64,000 nucleotides of DNA, from positions 248,001 to 312,000 of the forward strand of contig JAGMWG010000014.1 of assembly GCA_020744225.1 (NCBI GenBank). The letters run 5' to 3'. The notes below the pieces were generated by a model that worked only from the letters and a program-made list of their open reading frames with translations, had not been told where the DNA came from and did not search any database. Of this stretch, positions 1-8,076 are shown piece by piece. Source of the stretch: Paraphoma chrysanthemicola. Taxonomy: Eukaryota; Ascomycota; Dothideomycetes; Pleosporales; Phaeosphaeriaceae. Numbering within the stretch: the first letter of the stretch is position 1; the number at the start of each line of letters is the position of its first letter. The position numbers were made by a program, and so were the translations under genes.

Positions 1-839
1 AGAGCAGCTTTGCGTTGCAGCTCGGCAGGATTGGGAGCAGCGGGACCGCACTTTGCTGCTTCTTGTTTGGCGAGGATGCGATCGAGCAAGTTGGTCTTGC
101 GCACTGCAGCAAATTCGGTGATCTTTGTCTGTGCTGGTTGCTGCACGTTATGGATGGATGCGGGTTCGTTCTCCTTTCCTGTGGATGGTCTGGTCTTCTT
201 TTGAGCACGACCCTGCTGCACGCTCTCCTTGAACTCCCTCAGCCTCTTGCGACCCTTCTCTTGCAGTGGTGCGAGGGCTGTCAAAGACGCGCACGTGGTG
301 ACTTCGGCGAGAGGAAGCTGGGCAAGGAACTTGGAGATTGAGTTGTCGTCAAGGAATGTGTCGAGACGTGTCTGCTTGACGTCGGCCTTCTTTGGCCGGC
401 CACGGCCACGCCTGGGCGTCGCGATAGGCCGTGCGACAACCTGCTGGGAGGTGCGCCATTGTGACCACAGGCTATCCAGTCCCTCCTTGAACAAGTCCTG
501 CAAGCCTTGCTCGTTGACGTTTGTCATGCCGTCCAACAGCGGGCTGTTCTCCTTGATCTCAATGCAAACTTTGCCGCGGCCGTAGTCGGATAGGAAGTAC
601 GGATTGTGTTGTCCAGATGGGCCTTGGTCGAGGACACCGATGAGGAGCCGGATATCATCGTAAGTCACCTGACGCTGTCGCCAGACTTTGGTGGTAGAGA
701 TAGTCAGATCTCGAAGATCTGCGGGTGTCGAAGTGCCGTTGTGCGCGTAGTGGAGTGACAGCGCCGTGAGGAAAGACGAGTGCAGCGCCAGGAGATTGAC
801 GAGCTCCTCGGGGAGCTGGCCAGGAGCAATGGGCGACAT
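1..839 (-). CDS. cdt1: DNA replication licensing factor Cdt1, partial
   Basis: Open from an ATG at 839 to the window edge, so the 3' end is missing; about 279 residues are visible in one exon. The protein begins MSPIAPGQLPEELVNLL and has the fungal Cdt1 N-terminal block (residues about 10-110, with KVWRQRQVTYDDIRLL and a GQHNPYFLSDYGRGK stretch). An AT-hook GRGRPKK lies near residue 147 and is followed by a basic, lysine-rich linker and a LLDRILAKQ segment typical of the fungal family. Cdt1 loads the MCM helicase at origins with ORC and Cdc6, in the nucleus. The call rests on remembered family patterns and the C-terminal winged-helix MCM-binding part is outside the window. The start is the first in-frame ATG. 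It is transcribed toward the left edge and has no close partner. Confidence 0.72.
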   Translation of the reverse strand, partial: MSPIAPGQLPEELVNLLALHSSFLTALSLHYAHNGTSTPADLRDLTISTTKVWRQRQVTYDDIRLLIGVLDQGPSGQHNPYFLSDYGRGKVCIEIKENSPLLDGMTNVNEQGLQDLFKEGLDSLWSQWRTSQQVVARPIATPRRGRGRPKKADVKQTRLDTFLDDNSISKFLAQLPLAEVTTCASLTALAPLQEKGRKRLREFKESVQQGRAQKKTRPSTGKENEPASIHNVQQPAQTKITEFAAVRKTNLLDRILAKQEAAKCGPAAPNPAELQRKAA

Positions 840-1445
840 GGTGGATGACGATATCGGTAATGATACGGCGGAGAGATAGTAGTATCAATGCTGCAAAGTG
901 AAGTGATGTGGGTGTCGTGGTTGTGCGTGCACGGGGGCCGTTGTCGTGTTTATGTGCCGAGGGGCTGGCAAAACAGGAAAGACCGACACGCGCTCCTGCG
1001 GTCTTGGCGCGTTCGCGTCGCGTTTCCGCTCGCCAATCAGAATGCGTCATTTAGATGACCACTGCATTTCTGCGACGACAAACTCTGAACACTGCCAGCG
1101 AACATCGAGCCATTCACGACTTGCGAGGCACATGTTGGGGTCGTACTACTGAATTGGCTAGATGTCGAGCTGTGCAAAGGTCGCGACTGAGCGTGCACCA
1201 CCTAGCAAACCGCGCATCACCACCCACAACTACTGATACTCACAAACCCGTTACAATACATCTCAGCGACAATGTTAGGACCGCACCACATGATAAAGGA
1301 ACATCTCGAGAAGTAAAATCGTGAATCATATTGAGACGAGAGCCTACTCCAATGTACGCCGTGCTAACAGCAGATGCGATTTCAAGCTCCAGTACTGAGA
1401 TCACCCCACATTCCTGTGGAATCATTCAGGTCCAGCAATCAGCAC
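840..1445. other. Gene-free interval, Cdt1 promoter
   Basis: About 600 bases between the Cdt1 start and the 3' end of the next minus-strand gene. Short frames on both strands do not resemble proteins. It should hold the Cdt1 promoter and the downstream gene's 3' end; I see no clear TATA box or repeat. Confidence 0.5.
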
Positions 1446-1993
1446 TTATTTGCCGCCGAACCACGAGCTGAACCAGCCCTTTGCTTCCCGGGTGTCCTCG
1501 AGAACCTTCTTGTCGAACTTGTCGATCGAGGCGTTGACGTCCTTGCGTGTGCTGTTGAAGTCCCGCTCAGCCTGCGCCTTTGCTTCCTCGTACTTCTTCC
1601 TCGCCTCTGCGCTGTACTGGTCGAGCTTCTGCTCGGCCTCTTGTGCCTTCGTCTTGGCAGTGTTGGCCTTCATACTGTCAGTGGAAGCTGTAGCAATGTT
1701 CGGCAAGGTGACATACGTATTGCTGAGCAGTCGCGCGGACTGCCTCGTAGCCCTCCTCGCCGGCCTTCTTAGCCTCCTTGTCTGCGCCAGGGAAGTCGCC
1801 CTTTACTCGCCTCACGGCATTGGCAGCATCGTCTGCACTCGTTAGACTATTGGATCGTTTCTGAATTTGCGTCGAAATACGCACGCTCAGCCTTCTTCTC
1901 CGCAAGCTTTGGGTCCCCGCCAGCGCTGTAAAGGTAGTATCCGACACCTCCAGCGGCAACGACACCAAGCGTGGGGATGATGCGGTTCGACAT
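1446..1993 (-). CDS. Small calcofluor-white-hypersensitivity-type protein
   Basis: Three exons on the minus strand: 1885-1993, 1717-1832 and 1446-1667, giving 148 residues. Introns of 52 and 49 bases have GTGCGT...GCAG and GTATGT...AAG ends, the second with a CTGAC branch point. The protein starts with a hydrophobic N-terminal segment (MSNRIIPTLGVVAAGGVGYYLYSAGG). A long Lys/Glu/Ala-rich amphipathic helix and coiled coil follow, ending in KGWFSSWFGGK. Ascomycete proteins of this shape are annotated as calcofluor white hypersensitive protein, which is a phenotype-derived name. No enzymatic domain is visible, and a membrane-anchored helical protein is the most that can be said. The second acceptor was chosen because it is the only one keeping the helix in frame. 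An in-frame ATG at 1671 inside intron 2 is not needed. Confidence 0.68.
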
Positions 1994-2519
1994 TGTGTTG
2001 TGGAGGGTGTTGTGGTGGTTTGTAGCGGGCTTTGAGTTGAGTTTCGGTGGTAGGAGCTGTGTGATGAGAAAGCCGGAATGGTAGGGTACACGGAAAAGCT
2101 CGCGGTACTTAAGGGAGGGGAAGGTGTCGTGATGGCTTCCAGGCGCATTCTTAGCTATGACGTATGCACTACGAAAACAGTAGCTTCAAGCACGGCCCCA
2201 CACCGCGCGAACCAGATCTCCAACCGTCGAGCCTGGCGGAGACTGGCACTGACGGCGCCGAATGACCACTTCCTTTCTCCCGTTCACTCTTTCCTGTGCA
2301 GAAGTGCTCTGGCAGGTCTTTTATTATTATCTTCCATTGTAATTCCAATTCCAGTCGTGGCTCCCTCGTCGCGGTGATTTTGTTCGCAGCCCCTTTGTGA
2401 CGCCTGACGCCTGACGCACCAGTCCTACCCACCATACACGTCGACCCCATGCTGTCACGATAGCACGGCGTGACGCCTGCCCCAAGTTTGCTTCTGTACC
2501 TCACTCTGCTCCCTGCAGC
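1994..2519. promoter_or_regulatory. Divergent promoter region
   Basis: About 526 bases between two genes that start away from each other (minus-strand ATG at 1993, plus-strand ATG at 2520), so both promoters must lie here. No TATA box is obvious. A tandem copy of gacgcct sits near 2400-2414. Confidence 0.45.
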
Positions 2520-3595
2520 ATGGCAGACCAGCAAATACACCTCGTCGACCACACGGACGGCGAAACCACGCCTGATACTCGAACCGAGTCCACCCAGCCG
2601 CCGAGCACGCCAGACTCGCACATCGATATTCTCTACGAGAACCAGCGCGGGTGGTTCGTCTTCGGCATACCTCTCTTCTCCTCGAAAGCCCTCTGGAATC
2701 TGAGGATCGACCCCTCTCCATGGGTAGACGCGAAGTTCAGGCCATCTGCTGTTAACATCACCAACGCGCAGGTGCCAGACCCGAGCTGGGTGTGGGACTG
2801 GAAGAGCTGGTATGTGGACATGAGTCTGGACGTCGACGAGGAGGGCTGGCAATACAGCCTGCTCTTTAAGCGGTCGGCCTGGCATGGCAACCACCCGTGG
2901 TTCCACAGCTTCGTTCGGCGGAGACGCTGGCTGCGAAGGCGTGTCAAGCAGAAGATACCACCAAAAACGAAGGAGAACGTACGCGAGAGACTGTTTGGCG
3001 ACGCGTTCAGCATCCCAATCACGCTTGCCCGGACGACCACTGCGGGCACAATGAGCGCGCTGGGTAGCAGCCAGGCGACATCCTTGAATGAGGAGGTCAA
3101 GGACATTGCGACGTTGATGAACAAGCTGAAGAAGGCGGCTATCGACCGGGAAAAGATCGTCATCATTCACAAATTCATCGACGATGGTGGTGAAGAGCTG
3201 CATTATCTGGCCGAGCAGGTATGTCCAATCTCCCTAATCATCACGAGCGCCGCTAATGCCCACAGATTCCCTCAATCATGTCAATGCTCATCTTCCAGAA
3301 TTCGCGCCGCCAGCTCCTCTCTACGCTCATGGATCGATTCGAAGCCGCCAAGTCACATCGTGAAGAGCACCAGCAATCAGGCAAGCCTGAAGGCGGGGCG
3401 GAAGAACGCAGGATTGATAATCTCATGAAGGCCATTGAGGCCGCAGACACCGAATGCAAGAAGCTGGAATACTGGAGCGACATCCGCAAGCTTGCACACG
3501 AAGGGAATGCAGGCCATGCAACAGACAACGAGCACGGCTGGGACGAGAAGTGGCAGGGCTTGGATGAGAGCGGAGCCAAGCACCCAGACACTTAA
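2520..3595 (+). CDS. Peroxin/dysferlin (DysF) domain protein
   Basis: Two exons, 2520-3218 and 3266-3595, separated by a 47-base intron (GTATGT...CACAG); 342 residues. Residues about 35-145 carry a DysF pair of the Pex23/Pex30 and Spo73/Mug65 type. ENQRGWFVFGIPLFSSK and SPWVDA precede VPDPSWVWDWKSWYVDM, DEEGWQYSLLF and HPWFHSFVRRRRWLRRRV, with the paired Trp/Arg clusters typical of DysF-N and DysF-C. The C-terminal half is helical and charged (EEVKDIATLMNKLKKAAIDREK), and the second exon continues this coiled-coil-like part. There is no transmembrane segment, so it is closer to the soluble Spo73/Mug65 group than to ER-membrane Pex30. That group is linked to membrane shaping during sporulation, but this role is inferred from the family. 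Confidence 0.8.
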
Positions 3596-3728
3596 AGTGG
3601 AACCTGCTGCGTCAATTGATGGAGTAAGAGGCGTTACAGGGTCTTTCGAGCTCAAGATATCCTTTCCTTTGTACACAGCATACACGCATTTGTCACGGCG
3701 CAGCATCTTGTAACAGCATACTATCTCT

Positions 3729-4034
3729 TCAACGATTCTGATTCTGCACCTTCCTCACCCTAATCGGCCCCCGTATATCATCCAAGCTCTCTACATCCAC
3801 AATTTCGCCCTTTTGTAATATTTCAACTTCTCCCTGTGCTCGCTTATCCCACATGACCTGCCGCACTGCATCCATGGTACCCCTCCATTCTGACGCGCCG
3901 AGAGTTGCCAGCTCCGGTGCTGAGAAGGCTCGTGCGACCTCAGACGGGCATATTGTCTTGGGGTGCTGTCGAGCATCTAACAAACGCTCGGCGTGTAACA
4001 GGATGAGGGATTTCTGAGCCTCGTCCAAGGGCAT
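3729..4034 (-). CDS. DUF3253 family protein
   Basis: A single-exon gene of 101 residues. It shows the DUF3253 signature: an N-terminal helix ending in LLHAERLLDAR, KTICPSEVARAF, a WRGTMDAVRQVMWDKRAQGEVEI segment, and a C-terminal QKGEIVD...RGPIRVRK strand. Members occur in bacteria and fungi and look like small winged-helix-type proteins of unknown function. The size matches the family. It is divergent from the carbonic anhydrase gene and shares a 373-base promoter with it. No biochemical role can be assigned. Confidence 0.75.
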   Translation of the reverse strand: MPLDEAQKSLILLHAERLLDARQHPKTICPSEVARAFSAPELATLGASEWRGTMDAVRQVMWDKRAQGEVEILQKGEIVDVESLDDIRGPIRVRKVQNQNR

Positions 4035-4407
4035 TTCGTGCGAGCAGAAGTTGTGGAGAGAGTGTCCAAAATAACCAAAGTTGGAGCTGCGGTCTCGATG
4101 TCAATCAATGTTTGGGAAAACAATGATGAATTCGTCAATGTTTGTGTTTCTCCGCTCCGCTGAATCGGCTGCGGTCCATGTCTGATAAGATCTATGCGCT
4201 AATTCCTTCCCATACCGATCGACGCCCAGGTTGTCCTCGGTTTCCACAACTTAGCCAATCTTTTGACGTCAGAGCGCCCAATCATCGGCCCGCAGAAGCA
4301 AACCTCAACCACTTCAACCGCATTTGCCCGCTGCAGAAAGAGGGGACGGGAGCAGCAGGACGCGTTGTTGGTGCGACCACTCGAGTGAGACTTGGCTCCT
4401 TTCGTCA
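4035..4407. promoter_or_regulatory. Shared promoter with CCAAT boxes and a perfect CRE site
   Basis: The only space between the divergent DUF3253 and carbonic anhydrase genes. It contains the full palindrome TGACGTCA at 4264-4271, the consensus site of ATF/CREB-type bZIP factors. A GCCAATC box lies just upstream at 4252-4258 and a second CCAAT at 4278-4282. CCAAT next to a CRE suggests HAP complex plus bZIP control, which is inference from the motifs. Confidence 0.5.
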
Positions 4408-5407
4408 ATGGTCATGTTGCTGCGCGCACCCCACGTCCGTACTGCGGGCCGATCGTGGACAGCTCTTAATGCGTTGAGGCCCCGCGGTGATGTCGCGACT
4501 TCCTCAAAATTTGTGACTCCACGCTACTCGACTTCACCATCGACTTTTACACTGCGACTCGGAAGCCAAGAGAGGTATTGTAGCTCTACTCCAGTATTGC
4601 AAAGACGAAGGATGGCAGATCCCGAGACCACCAAGGAGGTTCGCAAGTACCTCCAGCAGAGCCATGATCGCATCTTCGAGAACAACAAGCAGTGGGCCGA
4701 GGAGATGCGGAAGAAGAAGCCTGAGTTCTTCACGGACTTGAGTGCAGGTCAAGCACCAGACTATCTCTGGATTGGTACGTCAATTGCTCGCCAGCTCACC
4801 TTCCATCCATCCTAGCTCAGAAACAGTTGCTAACAGCCATGGTGACGCGTATATGCACTTTCATGGCATGCTAACTGAGATGCACACAGGCTGCTCCGAC
4901 TCGCGCATCCCCGCTGAAGCCATCACCGGCCTCGAGCCCGGCGAGATGTTTATCCACCGCAACATCGCCAACCTCGTCAACAACATCGACCTCAACGTCA
5001 TGTCCGTCGTTAACTACGCCGTCCGTCACCTCAAAGTCAAGCACATTGTTGTCTGCGGCCACTACGGCTGCGGCGGTGTCAAGGCCGCCATGACGCCCAA
5101 GGACATGGGCCTGTTGAACCCCTGGCTGCGAAACATTCGTGACGTGTACCGTCTGCACCAGGATGAGCTGGACAAGCTGGAGGGCGATGCCAAATACGAT
5201 CGCCTAGTAGAGTTGAACGTGCACGAACAGTGCAGGAACGTAATCAAGACAGCGGCAGTACAGCAGTGCTGGGCGGAAAACGAGTTCCCCGTTGTCCACG
5301 GGTGGGTGTTTGGATTTAAGGATGGCTTGTTGAAGGATCTCAAATTTGACCACGAGGGGCAATTGGCGGAGATTCAGAAGATATACGATTTGACAAAGGA
5401 CTTTTAG
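4408..5407 (+). CDS. Beta carbonic anhydrase with alternative mitochondrial leader
   Basis: Two exons, 4408-4774 and 4890-5407, joined across a 115-base intron (GTACGT...ACACAG) inside a glycine codon; 294 residues from the first ATG. Zinc ligands of the beta class are present: Cys124 in CSDSR, His180 and Cys183 in GHYGCGG, with the Asp126/Arg128 dyad. It interconverts CO2 and bicarbonate to supply carboxylases. The first about 68 residues are Arg/Ser/Thr-rich with few acidic residues and look like a mitochondrial presequence ending near RRRM. A second in-frame ATG at 4612 would give a 226-residue protein of the usual cytosolic length. One gene may therefore serve two compartments through start choice. 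It is related to yeast Nce103 and Aspergillus Can proteins. Confidence 0.93.
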
Positions 5408-6222
5408 GTCCGGATTAAGTAGATGGGGGGCGTTGGAGATGTGTAGGAGTATGATTTAGCGAGGAGTTTGGCGACGAAGGAGAATGCGTGAGCGTGTGTC
5501 TGTGGAGCTGAGATTAGTTCCAAATACAGACTACTATATACATCGATGGTATATAAACTCATCGGAACTGGCATGGATTCGTCGTGAGCTGTTTCTATTA
5601 CAGAAGTTCGGCATTGACCAAGCAGTTGATTACTTCTCATGGTCTCTACGTACTCCACGGTAAGCCTGCGTCGTAATGCGCACGACCCGACACGGCAAAA
5701 TTTTCCCTAGCTTACTACAGTATGCCCTTCGTCTCTTTCGACGAACAGCAGCACTTCGTATTTGCTTCACCGATTAAAGCAAGACATGAAAGCTGGACGA
5801 ACAAGGTGTGAGTGCTGACCGGACAAACCTCGCACTAGCGCACGGAATCGTTCCGACGTCAGGAGCAAATTGCCTGTTGGCTGCTAACATCACTCCACAA
5901 CTTCGACCGTTCGTCACATTTTCCACTTGCGTATAATCTCCGCATGCCAAGGATACTTTGGCCCCAATTGCTGTTGGAGTTGCGGACAAAATGACATGCC
6001 TGATCGGAGACAGAGCGGGGTTAAGGAAGAGGAGATGAAGTCGGACGTGTGGGGTTTGGGCTAACGAGTGAACTATAAAACGGAGGGCGCAAAACAATGG
6101 AAGCGCTGCAACAAGAGATACGTGGATAACACTTGAAAGATTGTCGAGTCTTTTCTTCATCATCCTATACATCACTGTTGATACTATCAATTCAAAAAAG
6201 CTACTGACATCCTCGTCCAACT
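5408..6222. other. Gene-free interval, SDR promoter
   Basis: Carbonic anhydrase 3' region followed by the promoter of the next gene. The minus-strand frame at 5774-6220 starts at a TTG and covers the promoter, so I do not accept it. No repeat seen. Confidence 0.5.
6074..6080 (+). promoter_or_regulatory. TATA box of the SDR gene
   Basis: TATAAAA lies 143 bases upstream of the ATG at 6223. That distance allows a leader of about 110 bases. Confidence 0.45.
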
Positions 6223-7269
6223 ATGTCACGCTACGCAGAAGTCCACAAGCTCACCAACCTACGCGGACCTGGAGATGCACGGCCAACCGCCATACAAGTC
6301 GTCCAAGACGAAGACCTCGTCGGCAAGCTCACTGACAAAACTATCCTCGTCACTGGCATCTCCTCAGGCATTGGCCTCGAAACCATGCGTGCCTTGCACA
6401 TCACCGGCGCCCACGTCTATGGCACCGTCCGCAACTTGTCCAAGGGTCAAGCAGTCATTGATCAGATTCTCGCCGAAAAACACGCAGGAGGCGGTAAACT
6501 CGACCTGATCGAAATGCACCTCGACAGCCTCGCAAGCGTCCGCTCCGCTGCACAAGACTTCCTCGCAAAAACGGGCAGAAAAGTCAACATCGTAATCGGC
6601 AATGCAGGCATAATGGCCGCCCCTTACAGCCTCACATCTGACGGCTTCGAACAACAATTCGCCACCAACCACCTCGCACACTTCCTCCTCTTCCAGCTCC
6701 TCAAACCCGCCCTTCTGTCCTCCGCGACCCCAGCATTCCCCAGCCGGTACGTCAGCGTCTCAAGCGCAGGACACATCTTCAGCTCCATCAACTTTGCCGA
6801 CATCAACTTCACAAACGGCGGCTACGAGCCCTGGCGCGCCTATGCGCAGTCCAAAACAGGAAACATCTGGCTCGCGAACACCATCGAACGGAAATACTCC
6901 TCCCAGCACTTGCATGCTACATCCGTCCACCCAGGCGGGATCCCCGAGGGCTCCAATCTCGCGCGCCACGTCGATCGCGCGGCTCTCGAGCAGATGTTTG
7001 GCGACGCGGATACGCAGCGCACGTTCAAGTCTGCGGCGCAGGGCGCGGCGACGCAGGTTTGGGCTGCGATTGGGCGGGAGTGGAAGGATAAGGGAGGAAG
7101 GTATTTGGCGAGTATGGCTGAGCAGAAGAGTTATGAGGAGAGGAAGGGCGAGGAGGGCATGTTTGATAATGCGAATGAGGGGTTCGCGGAGTGGGTGTAT
7201 GATCCCGACGGGGAGGAGAGGCTGTGGAAGGAGAGTTTGGGCATGGTGGGTTTGGAGGGAAAGGATTAG
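6223..7269 (+). CDS. Short-chain dehydrogenase/reductase
   Basis: Single exon, 348 residues. It is a classical SDR Rossmann protein. The cofactor-binding TGISSGIG is at residues 44-51, NAGIM at 127-131, the catalytic serine lies in VSVSSAGH near 180, and the YxxxK pair is Tyr207/Lys211. The Thr-Val-Arg that follows strand 2 (GTVRN) favours NADP(H). Length and the N-terminal about 35-residue extension match the retinol-dehydrogenase/WW-domain-oxidoreductase-like fungal group, which act on varied lipophilic alcohols or ketones; the substrate is unknown. There is no signal peptide. A codon shift toward G-ending codons in the last 250 bases is visible but the frame stays open. It is not clustered with other biosynthetic genes. 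Confidence 0.9.
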   Translation: MSRYAEVHKLTNLRGPGDARPTAIQVVQDEDLVGKLTDKTILVTGISSGIGLETMRALHITGAHVYGTVRNLSKGQAVIDQILAEKHAGGGKLDLIEMHLDSLASVRSAAQDFLAKTGRKVNIVIGNAGIMAAPYSLTSDGFEQQFATNHLAHFLLFQLLKPALLSSATPAFPSRYVSVSSAGHIFSSINFADINFTNGGYEPWRAYAQSKTGNIWLANTIERKYSSQHLHATSVHPGGIPEGSNLARHVDRAALEQMFGDADTQRTFKSAAQGAATQVWAAIGREWKDKGGRYLASMAEQKSYEERKGEEGMFDNANEGFAEWVYDPDGEERLWKESLGMVGLEGKD

Positions 7270-8076
7270 GGATAATTGGGTGGGTTGAGATGTTTAGATG
7301 GTGTTTGGTTGGAGGGGTTGCGGGAGCGGGGTTGTTGAGAGAGTAATTAGCTATGCTTGGTCAGGTACTATACTATCTAAGGCTGCATGCCGTCCTATCA
7401 TCGATAATGCCCCTTCTATCGCTTCACAATGCCATCCAGTGCCGACGTTCATGGCAACCCTGTGGCCGGTGTGGGTGGCCGGTGCGGATCGGTCATCCTG
7501 CTAGTAGTGGTGAGACATTAAGAACATTCCACTTTTCCTTTTCCATTCATCGCAGCCGTACGTTACTTACGTAACCAATTATCTGCGTTCAGCTAAGCCA
7601 CGCTGGGCTCAAGCTAAGACTTGCAGCCTCCTCCAGATTCAGCTCGCTACTTCAAGCTTCTATTTTCCACGCCTCATCCGAAGTGTTTACTCGTAGATGT
7701 TATTGTCGTGACAGAACAACCGCAGACTTCCTCGCGCGGTGTCTATGCCATATCTTAGCAGACCTTTCATTCGCCTTTGCTGGCCTGCAGCAGTGCCTTG
7801 ATCTCTGAGCCAAGACATACACAGCCCCTGGCTTCGCTTCTGCCTCATCGTTCGGGAGTTCTCTTATCAATGCGCTATCTTCTGAAACCATATTCTTTCG
7901 TATCAGGAACTGGACTTACATTTTCGCCCGGAGAGATTTGCGCGCCTCCCTTCTACAGTAAGTCGCACAGTAGTGCTGCTCTCCTTTTCTATTGCTCAAA
8001 TATGGTAGCATTGTCTTAACATTTTCATCAGCGCGGTCCCTCTCTCTAAGAGAAGGTTTCCCGAAAAAAATTACTG
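7270..8076. other. Gene-free interval before HET-ankyrin gene
   Basis: About 800 bases. Small frames in the 7.3-7.6 and 7.7-8.0 kb parts have no protein-like features. It presumably holds the HET gene promoter and leader; no TATA box is convincing. Confidence 0.45.

Noticed and set aside
1678..2148. 156-codon minus-strand frame as a separate gene
   Set aside because: Its useful end is exon 2 of the 148-residue protein; the first part is promoter and a misread exon 1.
2169..3203. 344-codon minus-strand frame over the DysF gene
   Set aside because: Antisense shadow without domain; the plus-strand frame has all DysF motifs and a correct intron.
5774..6220. 148-codon minus-strand frame
   Set aside because: It starts at a TTG and covers the TATA box and leader of the SDR gene.
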